Assembly (NCBI GenBank): GCA_026874595.1
Contig: CM049317.1
Coordinates: 49,250,401 to 49,314,400 of the forward strand
DNA length: 64,000 bases
Origin: Sipunculus nudus
Lineage: Eukaryota; Annelida; Sipuncula; Golfingiida; Sipunculidae
Direction: 5' to 3'
In this document: positions 1 to 13,800 of the stretch, piece after piece
Numbering within the stretch: position 1 is the stretch's first letter
How the letters are laid out: every line of letters begins with the position of its first letter
Made by a program: the position numbers and the translations under genes
The notes under the pieces: generated by a model
What the model was told of the DNA's origin: nothing
Databases searched by the model: none
What the model saw: only the letters and a program-made list of their open reading frames with translations

Positions 1-1157
1 TCGCAGGAACTGCTGTTCATAGTATAAAGATCACTTGTGCTTGGATTCTCCAGGAATCCCTCTTCAATAAAAAAAATCAGCAAGAATGGCAAATCTTGCA
101 ATTCAATAAATAAAAAAAGAAGCCGACGTGAGGCATATATAGGGTGTACGAAATTTGAGAGAACTTTGTCCTTCTGATATACAACATGCACAAGACATCT
201 TCATTGCCGTAGTGATTCCCATTGTATATAGAAGCCATCTCTACTGTGTATATAATTAAATGAAATTAAATGACTGTATATAGAAAAATGAAAGTTCATG
301 AAAGAAAAGTTATATAAATTGAGGCTCAAAGGGCGTCATGAAAAACGTTGCTTTTAGTTGTCAATTGATGGAAGTCTTTGGTATGATAACAAAGACATAT
401 GTCAATGAAGTCTCTGCAAAAATTGCAGCTAAAAGCGCGCAATATTGAGAGACAGGCTCAAGCTAATAGACTCGTACAGTATTAAATGTTTGTCCTGAGC
501 TGTGTTCATTGTCATCAGGTAAATCGGAAACGGATGATGATTTCAGATAAACGGTTGGTTTACATCCTTGGTGCAAGTCCGTGGCAATAAAATGACCTCA
601 ACTTTGGTTCATTGCTTTGTCATAGGTAAAATTAACGCAAATAAATCAGGATTTTTTTTCCAGAAAATTTGCAGAGAGTTAGCACAATATGAGCAATACA
701 TTAAATTTTGAAGTTAATCAGAATTAAGGTAATATATTTTTTTTCTTATGTACCAAATGACAAAAGAAGAATTTCCTTGTCCCAATGTAAAAGCCGCCTG
801 GTCGCGTGCATTTGTTCTGTCACTCGCCAGATGAAAGCGGGTGATTGAAGCGTGACAGTGTTTATACATGAAAAGTGTCCACTGAAACATATGACTAATA
901 AGGAGATTCTGGTGGAGGTTTTGGCAATATATTTTCATGTTTCAAAGTCCCTGGACACTCTGGATGCTTATAAAAATATATGTGCCCCAAACACCCCCTT
1001 CCTCAACCCATCCCCCGAACTATGAATAAGTTGTAGGGTTTCAACAACGGTGGTCGTGTAACTTGTCGTACTGTTAATCCAAATGAAAAGATCATTAATT
1101 TCAGATTGAAATCTGAGTCATGTGGTCTTTGTTTTGAATTAAAAGCTTTATTTCCAG
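1..1157. other. Non-coding, no gene seen
   Basis: AT-rich single-copy-looking DNA. Open frames are short, lack splice context and resemble no known family. I see no RNA gene or clear repeat. Confidence 0.5.
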
Positions 1158-1337
1158 CTGAGGGAAGTGTTAGGATTCATTGGGATAAGAGTGGACCTGT
1201 GACCGCGAATTGCACAATGCGCTCTGTGGCCAGTGAGCTCAAAATGCAGGAAAATCCCAATGGATCCTCCTGAAAAAGTGCCAGGCGTGGACCTCAAAGC
1301 GCAAAATATTTCGAGGGCCATACCAGAACGGACGCAG
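1158..1337 (+). pseudogene. Candidate phase-1 exon relic
   Basis: A good acceptor (TTTCCAG) precedes position 1158 and a donor (GCAG|GTAAAC) follows 1337. The 180-bp interval is divisible by three and fits the phase-1/phase-1 pattern of the CTLD exons in this window. In that frame it reads about 60 residues, including IHWDKSGPVTANCTM, but has one in-frame TGA near 1271. I cannot assign the domain; it is not clearly a CTLD half. It may be a decayed exon or chance. Confidence 0.25.
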
Positions 1338-3082
1338 GTAAACCTTTGTCTAGGAAAATCACAACTGCGTATTAATTGTATAGATGTTATAACCGTTTAG
1401 CAAGAAAGAAATAAATATAAGTAGAATGCAGGTAAATGTATATTATTAATCAGGGGAAAATGTTAGGCTTATCCGCGATATCAAACTTTGTCGGTGGAGC
1501 ACATATCCGCCGTTCCAATCACTTTGCTTGAATAGCATGCGTTACTAGTGAGAAAGTTTGGCCCGGTTTTATGTGTACCCCTTAATACGTCCCGTCTTTA
1601 GAACGTTCTGTTTCAGAACAAGTTATTTAACCGAGGAGTCACACGTTTTGGTGTACTTGGTGGCATTAATTTCTCAATTAATTATAAATAAATCTAAATA
1701 AATTAATGAATTGAAACATCATTAAAAGAAGAATTCCAAAACAGATTATTCAGAACGCTCTGTATAACACTGAAAATACACGCAAGCCATCCGATAGCAA
1801 TTCTTGGTATAAAAGTGACGGCTAAAAAACTTGAAGATTAACACCCCGTCTATTTGTATATCCCAGTTAAATGAATATTGTCGGTTGACAACTGCAATAT
1901 TCAATTAAAAAGGGATTGACTGTACTTCAAACGACAGAGTTGGGTGACATTTTGGACGAGCCCCCATATATTACATAAACATTTTGCTCAGGGGAAAATA
2001 TTTGGTCTATCCGGGATTCGGACTCGTATCTTCGGTGCACGTCCGGCGTTCCACACGCTTTGCTAGGTCAAGTTTTACTAGCGAGATAAAATCACTTTCA
2101 AAAGACCACTAACATGTGCATTATGCTGGATTCAGTATTTATAACAAAATGTGAGTAGACATGTGGATAAACAAATATATACAGTATAATCACTGTGTGT
2201 GTTTACTTCTATCAATATTAATGACTGAAATTTTTTTTCATCGTACATAGTTACCTGCAATCTCCTACACTAGTGTGCAAAATTGATTTCCATCTGAATC
2301 ATACAACTTCCCTTTGTTTTTACTTTAACATCGATGGTTTAATAGTTTAAATAGTTTAAATTTCTTACATACGTCTAATTTTATGCAGAGGCGCTCAGGA
2401 ATAAAAGAATATTAAGAGTGAAAACCACTGATCGTTGATGTGTCTGATTGAATATTATAAATTTATATTAACCTAGTGTTACCCGACCGTTGTTTCCTTA
2501 TTACCTGCCACTTTGTATAAAGGGGTCGCAGCGGAATAACATAGTATAGCTAATGATATACTGACTCGTCCCGGCGTTGTCCATGTAGTTATCTTTTACC
2601 AGGTAGCTGGATATTTTATTATAATCTACCAGTACTGCATGGATTAGCTGAAGGAATTTTATTTTTGTTTATTACACATTTACACAACGATGATACAACA
2701 AATTTGATGGTTTAAGAGTATATATAGTATATATAATTCTTATAGTTAAATCATTTATCCGTAATGTTTTATTGAATGTTTGCTACCAAATTAGACGTTC
2801 AGTTATTAATGAAACCAATGGAAAAACATATCAGGTAGTTTACATATAATTTTTTTTTATACTCTTATGGCCGGATGTCATGAATTTATTTGGTAGCGGC
2901 TACTTTATGTAAAGAAAACCCGGCCCAGTAGCGTAGGTAAACATATATATATAGCATAGTTAAGGATACAATATATTTATCTCCTTGCATGAATTAGGAT
3001 ATTTATATTGTAATCCAGGAATACTAAATGGTTTAGCTCAATAAATTATATTTGTTTATTTCAGGGAGGTACAAGCACTATC
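1338..3082. other. Non-coding, no gene seen
   Basis: AT-rich intergenic or intronic DNA with no convincing exon on either strand. Confidence 0.5.
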
Positions 3083-3162
3083 ATGAATATACTTTTGATT
3101 GTCAGCATCCTTTTGAAAGCACATCATTTTCGGACATGTCTTGTCGAAGACAAGCATCAATG
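3083..3162 (+). CDS. Possible signal-peptide exon (weak)
   Basis: An ATG at 3083 follows an acceptor-like TTTATTTCAG and opens a short hydrophobic leader (MNILLIVSILLKAHHF...). It can end at a GTAGGG donor after 3162, but this gives phase 2, unlike the phase-1 leader exons at 4725, 49797 and 60444. No downstream exon can be joined with confidence. It may be chance. Confidence 0.18.
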
Positions 3163-3370
3163 GTAGGGAATTGTATGTGAAACCATATGATACATGTACA
3201 TGGTTATCAATTCCAATAGAACAGTATGTATTTCATTATATAATATATGAACATAAGTCATTTTACAATAGAATATATATACTTGTCTGAACGTTAACAT
3301 GTTCTCATAATGGTTAGATAAAGTCTTTCTGTAGACTACGTTGTAAACAAGAACGCGTACTTTGAACATA

Positions 3371-3378
3371 TGATGATG

Positions 3379-3435
<57 letters not shown>

Positions 3436-3487
3436 TTAAATAATAACAATGATAATAATAATAATAATAATTATTATTATTATTATT
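3371..3487. repeat. (AAT)n microsatellite with inverted (ATT)n tail
   Basis: A long run of ATA/AAT triplets is followed after a short interruption by ATT triplets, so the end can fold back on itself. Confidence 0.9.
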
Positions 3488-4669
3488 GTACATGTTCCTA
3501 ACATGTATTTGCTTGTAGTCAATCTATTGAGTTCATCGGCTGCCCCCTCCCCCTCCGCGAACTAGAAAAGAAATGCCATATAAACACATAACTGTCTTAC
3601 TGCAGATAGAGATACCTTTTTTCTCAAATTTAAATGCATATTAACTTAAAAAATTGGGCCAAGCGGTTTGACATGGAGAGATGGTCTTAGATGGATGATA
3701 GATCTGCATGCGGCAGGCCATGTAAGCTGATGTTTTATCATGAAATTCCTGGAATACAGAACACAAGTGCAATGCTACATGTTAACCCATGGGTTCTGCA
3801 GTTGTTAACAGGTCGAGGACGACCGCAGGTGGTAGTAGGTCCTCCGTTTTGAGTACATACTTTGTTTAAGGTACGCCTGTTCTCCGATGGAAGTACAATA
3901 TGACCAGTGAGGAAATTTCATCCTATAGAAAACCCTAAAAAAAGGCCCACCCCATAAAGCCTGCCACCTTATAATTAAATAAATATTGAAAGGCAGAGTT
4001 ATGAAGACATAATTTTTCTTAAACAATAGATCCTTGTACAGTTCCTTTTTTTTTCTTCTTATTTACTCTTCTTAAAAATTAGTGTGATAATGGTCTTTTT
4101 CAATAGAGGATTCACTTTTCAGCTGTGTGATGCATGATATAACCGGCCGAGAAATATCCACTTCGCAAATAGTTCATCATATATATGATCTGACTTGATA
4201 ACACAAAAGCCGTGTAAGTTATTGTGATACGGAGGAATAGCAAATAACGTTTGCCTTATCTTTCAGTCGATTCATCTAATGATAACAGGATTACATTCTG
4301 GCACTGAGTGCACTGAGTGTATATTTTCCTAGATACATCGTTTGTTGCCTTTGTGTCTGATTGTTTGCATGCCTGTCAGCTGCGTTATTTTACCGAGTTA
4401 CATATATTGGGGTAAGGGTCTCTAATGACTAAATTGAGGTATTGGTATAGTACATTATTATATGTCATAACTGTAATCATGCTTTCTACTGTACATAATC
4501 CCTCACTCGATTGTCCAGATATATCAGAAAAATAAACGGTCCGGAGCTCCGATAACAGCAGGGGTAATCACTGGAAACCGGTAAATAAAGATCTAAATGT
4601 TTTACCGGTAATCAGGAACGCAAAGCTTTAATATGTGTCTGATGGGAAAACAACTAAAATTACTCATCA
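3488..4669. other. Upstream region of gene 1, no exon seen
   Basis: AT-rich DNA without a supportable exon. It holds the putative promoter region of the gene starting at 4725. Confidence 0.45.
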
Positions 4670-4675
4670 TATAAA
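4670..4675 (+). promoter_or_regulatory. Putative TATA box of gene 1
   Basis: TATAAA lies 55 bp before the first ATG of the signal-peptide exon, a spacing compatible with a short 5' UTR. In AT-rich DNA such a match is weak evidence. Confidence 0.3.
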
Positions 4676-4724
4676 ACACAACGGTTGCATTATACTAAAC
4701 TGCATACGAGCGGGTTCATGAAGG

Positions 4725-4806
4725 ATGCAGGTTCTCTCATGTATCACGCTGCTCTGTGGTGTGGTATATTTTTTATTAACTCCAGGATGTGGAACTAACA
4801 AAGAAG
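4725..4806 (+). CDS. Gene 1 exon 1: signal peptide
   Basis: ATG at 4725 opens a 27-codon leader with a hydrophobic core (ITLLCGVVYFLL) and a likely cleavage site near TPGCG. It ends at a strong donor GAAG|GTAAGT in phase 1. The earlier ATG at 4718 runs into a stop in another frame, so 4725 is preferred. Confidence 0.75.
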
Positions 4807-7800
4807 GTAAGTTTGTTAATACAAAATGAATTTTTGGCAAGTGACAATTCACTCGACATGTATTTTCTGGCATTTATTACCTGTGTTTGAAATATCATAG
4901 ATATATATTTGTGTAAGTATTATTGTTAAAGAGTGATTGACAGGCTATAGAGAAAATATAATATTAAAAAGGGTGAGTTTAGGTAATACTCATATAATCA
5001 AAATGAATGTGTGTTTTTTTTGTGCATTGAAGATAACTAATAAAATCTTGGAGACTGCTTTACTACAGATAGATCCGTTCAACATGGCTTCGTGGTTTCA
5101 AGTAAACTGGTTTTCCGTCTAATTTCTATCGAGTCAATGACAAATATTGTTGCAGCATTCGATACAAAGGCGAATCTGACATATCAAGAGGCGGTCCTTT
5201 ACTGTAAACACCTCAACAGAACACTCCCAAGTCCTCCAGAGAGTGAAGAGTTCGAAGATATCCTTCGCCGACTAAACCAAAGTCGATTGTCGAAGGCGTG
5301 GCTTGGAGTCAAGCGGGTGGACATGGGGTTCTGGTCGTGGTCGGATGACAAAGCTGCGATCGGGGTGTCATGTAATCATGTCTCTCCTTATGATTCAAAT
5401 TATTTAACTTCACAGCAGAAGCTGATAAAGGTCTTTTTATCACCTTAACAATATCCTAGGGCTCCCAATGTTTTCAGATGGATTATTGTGAAGAGTATTT
5501 GTTTCCCAAAGAGCAGTTGCTATATTTATTCAAACGAATTAAACTAAAATTCTGATCTTGAAAAGCACACCATAATTGTATTCTATTTCTTTTATCTATC
5601 AATATCTCCAAAAGCATTGTCCAATCTTCGCCTGATTCGATACTGAATTGTTCATGAAGGTTTTAATCTAATATAGGGATATCAAGCAGAAGATGAATTC
5701 ATAGGTTGACTAATTCCAAGGAGCAATGTTTCCCCAATGAGTTGGCAAGGATTACACGGATTTTTGGTTATCAAAAAGTTAGGCAAAGTGCTCGATGAAT
5801 GTATCAGATGAAGCTGCTTTTGCCAATTATCTAAAAAAATGTCCAATATTTGACCAGCTGGCTTAGAGGGAAGCCCAAAGATAAAATGAAAATGTAGAAT
5901 GCATACGATGGTGTACATGAAATTAGTGAAAATGGGGCAATATATATAGGAGTGAATTCACTGTATCAGAACTATGGAAAACATAGTTCCAGCGCCTTGG
6001 ACCGTTAAATCAATTGTTTTAAAGACCGGTTGCACTGACTTCACTAAGCATGAAGTGCCTAAAAAAACTTGTTCTTAAAGACATTATTGAACATGGGGGT
6101 TATCACTAGTATCCGCAAATTATACTTGTATTTAATGTGAAGAAAACTTAGGTAATCTTCAATATTAATATAAACTTATTTATTTACATGGATTGTACAA
6201 ATTGTTATCATAACTAATCTTGGCACTCCCCATAGCTCAGATGGGGCGTTCCGTAGTCTGTAGGGATGGAGGAAACCAGACAACCCGGAGAAAACCACCG
6301 GCCTTGGACGGGCAACTGCAACCCACTTTCATAGCCATGCCGGGGATTACACCCGGGTCGCCGGCGGAGAGAGCCGATCGTTTTCACCTCGACCGTCCAG
6401 GTCCCTATTATTTGCTGGTTGAATAGTCTGAGTGTAGATAATAATGTAAGATTAGACAGAACAAGAACAACTGCAGAACGTATTGTTAGTACAGACTTGA
6501 AAGTCATTGAATGTGTATAGTCAGTTGGTAACGAGGAAGTTTAAAATCATAATGAGAAGTCAACACCCATCGAATGGGGCAATCATATGGGTTAAATCTG
6601 AAGGCCAATACATGCAATTATGTGCAATACAAATTACGTCTTTCATTCCCAGCGCAGTGCGTTTTAAAATATTTTATTAATATTATAAAATTTATTGTTA
6701 ATATGTTTATTTATTTACAGACTATTATATTCCTTAATTGTGCCATATGTCAGTTGTTTCACATCCAAATATCTCATTTGCAATCAATAATATCTGATCT
6801 TATCTGTAGTCTTATCTTTACCCATCGGCCATCGATAAATCTAAGGTTGAGTTTCTAGGTATATCACGCATACTTTTGTAAAAATTAAAAGGTATAAAAA
6901 TAGCAGCAATAATAAAAACTAGACGACCAGAGGTCGAACGCTTGCCGGAAGTTGAAATGACAGACAGATGGACAGACAGAACATATTGTGGGTTTTCTAT
7001 TATTTGAATGACCCTCAGCGTTTGCTGAAAAGTTGTGGCCTGTAAAATGAAATATCAGACAAAACAACGAGGAAGCAGACAAAGCTGACCACAAAAGACT
7101 AACAGACAAACATACTGACACATCTGTGATAACAGATTACCAGACAAAACTGCCGAAGGTAAAGAAGAGCAAAATTAGCGATGGTTTATGTAGATAAGGT
7201 TTATAATTTTGGAGATATGGCCAAAACATGATATGTTGTGGAGGTGAAGGTGCAGCGCCCCCTAGTGACTATATCCGGAAAATGAAAAATCTGTTTTGAG
7301 ATATTAGTGAAACACATAAGATGTATCAGTTTTAAAAGGATTCCTGAAAAAAAACTGTGGCCTGTAGAATGCTATATATGAGACGCAAGAACCAGCTAGT
7401 AGGCGGATTCGAGGACAACTGACAAACAGACAGACACACTGACAAAGTCATACAAGAATGAGACCAGATGACATTACTAAGTCATGAAGAAGACCCAGGG
7501 AAAGAAATAAGCCATAGTTTCTGTAATTGAGGCTTTGGGTTTTAGAGATATGGTCAATATAATTATATGTGTGTGATGGTCAGGTGCAGCGCAACCTAGC
7601 GGCCATATCCGGAAAATGAAAAAAAAATTGTGAGAAAATATAATATGCATCAGTTTTCAAATGCTTCTTTAAAAACTGTGGCCTGTAGAATGCTATATGC
7701 GAGACGCAAGAATCAGCAAGCAGCCAAATTTGAGGACAACTGACAAACAGACGGACACACTGACAAAGTGACACAAGATTGAGACCAGATGACATTATCA

Positions 7801-10800
7801 GTTTATGGAGAAGACTCAGAGGGAAAAAATAAGCTATAGTTTATGTAATTGAGGCTTGGGTTTTAGAGATATGGCCAATGTAATGATATGTGTGTGAGGG
7901 TCGTATGCAGCGCCCCCTAGCAGCAATATTCAAAAAATGAAAAAACCATTTCGAGATACTAGTGTAGGACTTATGATATGTCAGTTTCAAAATGATTCCT
8001 GTAATAATGTGGCCTTTGGCGCAAGATGAATGAAATCTCGAAATATCTCTATTCACGAGATATTTTACGAGATACTGCAAGACTTTTAATAAAATCTTGT
8101 AGTACTAGTTGAATGCTACCTTATGCAAAAAACTATGTCTCTCTAGCTTTAAAACTGACAAAGTTAGAAAAATAAGACCCCTTAATTTCGAATATCATGA
8201 CTTTTCTCCCAAAATTTGTAACCATGGTTACGGCAAATTTGAGTCAGCTACACACCAGATGACAGGCCTTGTAATGACAATTAAAATGAGCTATTGTTGA
8301 AGTAGATACGACTAATAGTCACAAAGATATGAAGAAAAAACCGTTTTGAGAAGTTTTGATGACCTTGACCTTGACCTTTAACTTATTTTGACCAAAAACA
8401 ATAGGGCACCTAGAATTTTGGTTGTTTATCATCCCTGAAAGTTTCAAGGTGATTGTGGCAAAATTGTGGCCAGGAGAGTGATGACAAACAAACAAACAAA
8501 CAAACTAGACGACCATAGGTCGAACGCTTGCCGGAATTCGGAAGTGAAACACAGACGAACAGACAGAACATATTGTCGGTTTTCTATTAATGGAATGACT
8601 CTCAGGGACATTGCTGAGAATATGTGGGCCGTAGCATGACATATGAGACAAAAGAACAGGCACGCAGACAAAGCTGACAACAAAAGACGAACAGACAGAC
8701 ATACTGACTTTGTGAGACAAGATTGACACCAGATGACATAAGCTAGTTATTGAGAAGATTCAAAGGAAGAAAATGATTTATAATTTATGTAATTTAGATT
8801 TATAGTTTACGAGGTATGGCGAATTAATGATATACTTGGGAGGCTCGACTGTAGCGCCCTCTAGCAGACATATTTCGAAGACGACAAATGCGTTTCGTAT
8901 TATTAGTGTATGACATGAGATGTCTCAGTTTCAAAAGGATTCCGTCAAAGCTGTGGCCTGTAGAATGCTATATGTTAGGCGTAAGAACCAGCAAGCAGTC
9001 GACTTTGAGGATAACGGACAAACAGATGGACACACTGACAAAGTGACAGAAGATTGAAACCAGATGCCTTAATCAGGTTATGGAGAAGACTCAAAGGAAG
9101 AAAATAAGCTATAGCTTATGTAACTGAGGCTTTGGGTGTAGAGATATGGCCAATACAATGGTATGTGTGTGAGAGTCATGTGCAGCGCCCACTAGTGGCC
9201 ATATCCGGAAAATGAAAAATCTGTTTCTAAATATTAGTGTAAGACATAAGATGTAATAGTTTCAAAAGGATTCCGTCAAAACTGTGGCCTACAGAATGCT
9301 ATATGTGAGACGCAAGAGCCAACAAGCAGGCGAATTTGAGGACAACTGACAAACACACGAAAACACTGACAAAGTGACACAATATTGAGACCAGATGACA
9401 TTATTAGTTTATGGAGAAGACTCAGAGGGAAAAAATAAGCTATAGTTTATGTAATTGAGGCTTTGGGTTTTAGAGATATGGCCAAAGTTATGATATATGT
9501 GTGAGGGTCGTGTGCAGCGCCCCCTAGCAGCCATATTCAAAAAATGAAAAAACGGTTTCGAGATACTAGTGTAGGACTTATGATATGTCAGTTTCAAAAA
9601 GATTCCTGCAATAATGTGGCCTTTGGCGCAAGATGAATGAAATCTCGAAATATCTCTATTCACGAGATATTTTACGAGATACTGCAAGACTTGTAATAAA
9701 ATCTTGTAGTACTAGTTGAATGCTACCTGATGCAAAAAACTAGATCACTCTAGCTTTAAAACTGACAAAGTTAGAAAAATAAGATCCCTTATTTTCGAAT
9801 ATCATGACTTTTCCCCAAAAAATTGTAACCATGGTTACGGCAAATTTGAGTCAGCTACACACCAGAGGACAGGCCTTGGAATGACGATTAAAATGAACTA
9901 TTGTTGAAGTAGATACGACTAATAGTCACAAAGATATGAAGAAAAAACCGTTTTGAGAAGTTTTGATGACCTTGACCTTGACCTTTGACCTATTTTAACC
10001 AAAAACAATAGGGCACCTAGAAATTATGTTTTCCAACATCCCTGTAAGTTTCAAGGTTATTGTGGCAAAATTGTGGCCAGGAGAGTGGTGACAAACAAAC
10101 AAACAAACTAGACGACCATAGGTCGAACGCTTGCCGGAATTCGGAAGTGAAACACAGACTGACAGACAGAACATATTGTCGGTTTTCTATTAATGGAATG
10201 ACTCTCAGAGACATTGCTGAGAATATGTGGCCCGTAGAATGACATATGAGACAAAAGAACAGGCAAGCAGACAAAGCTGACAACAAAAGACGAACAGACA
10301 GACATACTGACTTTGTGAGACAAGATTGACACCAGATGACATAAGCTAGTTATTGAGAAGATTCAAAGGAAGAAAATGAGTTAAAATTTATGTAATTTAG
10401 ATTTATAGTTTACGAGGTATGGCGAATTAATGATATACTTGGGAGGCGCGACTGTAGCGCCCTCTAGCAGACATATTCCGAAGACGACAAATGCGTTTCG
10501 TATTATTAGTGTATTACATGAGATGTCTCAGTTTCAAAAGGATTCTGTCAAAGCTGTGGCCTGTAGAATGCTATATGTAAGGCGTAAGAACCAGCAAGCA
10601 GGCGACTTAGAGGATAACGGACAAACAGATGGACACACTGACAAAGTGACAGAAGATTGAAACCAGATGCCTTAATCAGGTTATGGAGAAGACTCAAAGG
10701 AAGAAAATAAGCTATAGCTTATGTAACTGAGGCTTTGGGTGTAGAGTAATGGCCAATACAATGGGATGAGTGTGAGAGTCATGTGCAGCGCCCACTAGTG

Positions 10801-13800
10801 GCCATATCCGGAAAATGAAAAAATTATTTCTAGATATTAGTGTAAAACATAAGATGTAATAGTTTCAAAAGGATTCCGTCAAAACTGTGGCCTACAGAAT
10901 GCTATATGTGAGACGCAAGAGCCAACAAGCAGGCGAATTTGAGGACAACTGACAAACAGACGAAAACACTGACAAAGTGACTCAAAATTGAGTCCAGATG
11001 ACTTCTCCAGGTTATGGAGAAGACTCAAAGGAAGAAAAAAGCTACAGTTTATGTAACTGAGGTTTATAGTTTTGGAGATATTGCCAAAGCATGATATGTT
11101 GGGAGAGGTTCGAGTTCAGCGCCCCCTAGCGGCCATATCCGGAAAATGAAAAATTGGTTTCGAGATATTAGTGTAAGACTTAAGATGTAATAGTTTCAAA
11201 AGGATTCTTTCAAAACTGTGGCCTGTAGAATGCTATATGTTAGACGCAAGAGCAAGCAGGCGAATTTGAGGACAACTGACAAACAGACAGACACACTGAC
11301 AAAGTGTCACAAAATTGTGACCAGATGACTACACTAGGTTATGGAGAAGACTCAGAGGAAGAAAATAAGCTATAGTTTATGTAATTGAGGCTTATAATTT
11401 TTGAGATATGGCCAAAATATGATATGTTCGGGAGGTTCGCATCCAGCGCCCCCTAGCGGCCCTATTCAAAAAGTGAAAAAACAATTTCGAGATACTAGTG
11501 TAGGACTTATAATATGTCAGTTTCAAAAAGATTCCTCCAATAATGTGGCCTTTGGCGCAAGATGAATGAAATCTCGAAATATCTCTATTCACGAGATATT
11601 TTACGAGATACTGCAAGACTTGTTATAAAATCTTGTAGTACTAGTTGAATGCTACCTGATGCAAAAAACTAGATCACTCTAGCTTTAAAACTGACAAAGT
11701 TAGAAAAATAAGATCCCTTATTTTCGAATATCATGACTTTTCCCCAAAAAATTGTAACCATGGTTACGGCAAATTTGAGTCAGCTACACACCAGATGACA
11801 GGCCTTGGAATGACGATTAAAATGAGCTATTGTTGAAGTAGATACGACTAACAGTCACAAAGATATGAAGAAAAAAACGTTTTGAGAAGTTTTGACGACC
11901 TTGACCTTGACCTTTGACCTATTTTAACCAAAAACAATAGGGCACCTAGAAATTATGTTTCCCAACATCCCTGTAAGTTTCAAGGTTATTGTGGCAAAAT
12001 TGTGGCCAGGAGAGTGGTGACAAACAAACAAACAAACAGACAGACAGACAAACAGACATACGCAACTGACCAATATGCTTGCCGAAATCTTTGATTCCGG
12101 CAAGCAACAAACTAGACGACCATAGGTCGAACGCTTGCCGGAAATCGGAAGTGAAACACAGACGGACAGAAAGAACATATTGTCGGTTTTCTATTAATGG
12201 AATGACTCTCAGGGACATTGCTGAGAATATGTGGCCCGTAGAATGACATATGAGACAAAAGAACAGGCAAGCAGACAAAACTGACAACAAAAGACGAACA
12301 GAGGGACATAGTGACTTTGTGAGACAAGATTGACACCAGATGACATAACCTAGTGATTGAGAAGATTCAAAGGAAGAAAATGAGTTATAATTTATGTAAT
12401 TTAGATTTATAATTTTGGAGGTATGGCGAATTAATGATATACTTGGGAGGCTCGACTGTAGCGCCCTCTAGGAGACATATTCCGAAGACGACAAATGCGT
12501 TTCGTATTATTAGTGTATGACATGAGATGTCCCAGTTTTAAAAGGATTCCGTCAAAGCCGTGGCCTGTAGAATGCTATATGTAAGGCGTAAGAACCAGCA
12601 AGCAGGCGACTTTGAGGATAACGGTCAAACAGATGGACACACTGACAAAGTGACAGAAGATTGAAACCAGATGCCTTAATCAGGTTATAGAGAAGATTCA
12701 AAGGAAGAAAATAAGCTATAGTTTATATAACAGAGGCTTTTGGTGTAGAGATATGGCCAATATAATGGTATGTGTGAGGGTCGTGTGCAGCGCCCACTAG
12801 TGGCCATATCCGGAAAATGAAAAATTTATTTTTAGATATTAGTGTAAGACATAAGATGTAATAGTTTCAAAAAGATTCCCTCAAAACTATGGCCTATAGA
12901 ATGCTACATGTGAGACGCAAGAGCCAACAATTAAGCAGGCGAATTTGAGGACAACTGACAAACAGACGAAAACACTGACAAAGTGACTCAAGATTGAGTC
13001 CAGATGACTAATCCAGGTTATGGAGAAGACTCAAAGGAAGAAAAAAGCTACAGTTTATGTAACTGAGGTTTATAGTTTTGGAGATATTGCCAAAGCATGA
13101 TATGTTGGGAGAGGTTCGAGTTCAGCGCCCCCTAGCGGCCATATCCGGAAAATGAAAAATTGGTTTCGAGATATTAGTGTAAGACTTAAGATGTAATAGT
13201 TTCAAAAGGATTCTTTCAAAACTGTGGCCTGTAGAATGCTATATGTGAGACGCAAGAGCAGGAAGGCGAATTTGAGGACAACTGACAAACAGACAGACAC
13301 ACTGACAAAGTGTCACAAAATTGTGACCAGATGACTACACTAGGTTATGGAGAAAACTCAGAGGAAGAAAATAAGCTATAGTTTATGTAATTGAGGCTTA
13401 TAATTTTTGAGATATGGCCAAAATATGATATGTTCGGGAGGTTCGCATCCAGCGCCCCCTAGCGGCCCTATTCAAAAAATGAAAAAACGGTTTCGAGATA
13501 CTAGTATAGGACTTATAATATGTCAGTTTCAAAAAGATTCCTGCAATAATGTGGCCTTTGGCGCAAGATGAATTAAATCTCGAAATATCTCTAATCACGA
13601 GATATTTTACGAGATACTGCAAGACTTGTAATAAAATCTTGTAGTACTAGTTGAATGCTTCCTGATGCAAAAAACTAGATCACTCTAGCTTTAAAACTGA
13701 CAAAGTTACAAAAATAAGACCCCTTATTTTCGAATATCATGACTTTTCCCCAAAAATTTGTAACCATGGTTACTTCAAATTTGAGTCAGCTACACACCAG

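Noticed and set aside
6885-7121. tRNA or snRNA genes in the GC-rich or repeat segments
   Set aside because: No A-box/B-box pair at tRNA spacing and no cloverleaf could be drawn; only a B-box-like word at 6346-6363 is present.
7841-13622. Recurrent short frames (QYLVKYLVNRDISRFHSSC...) in every satellite unit as a tandem gene family
   Set aside because: The frames are shared only because the DNA repeats; they have no start context, splice sites or domain, and differ by frame-breaking indels elsewhere in the unit.
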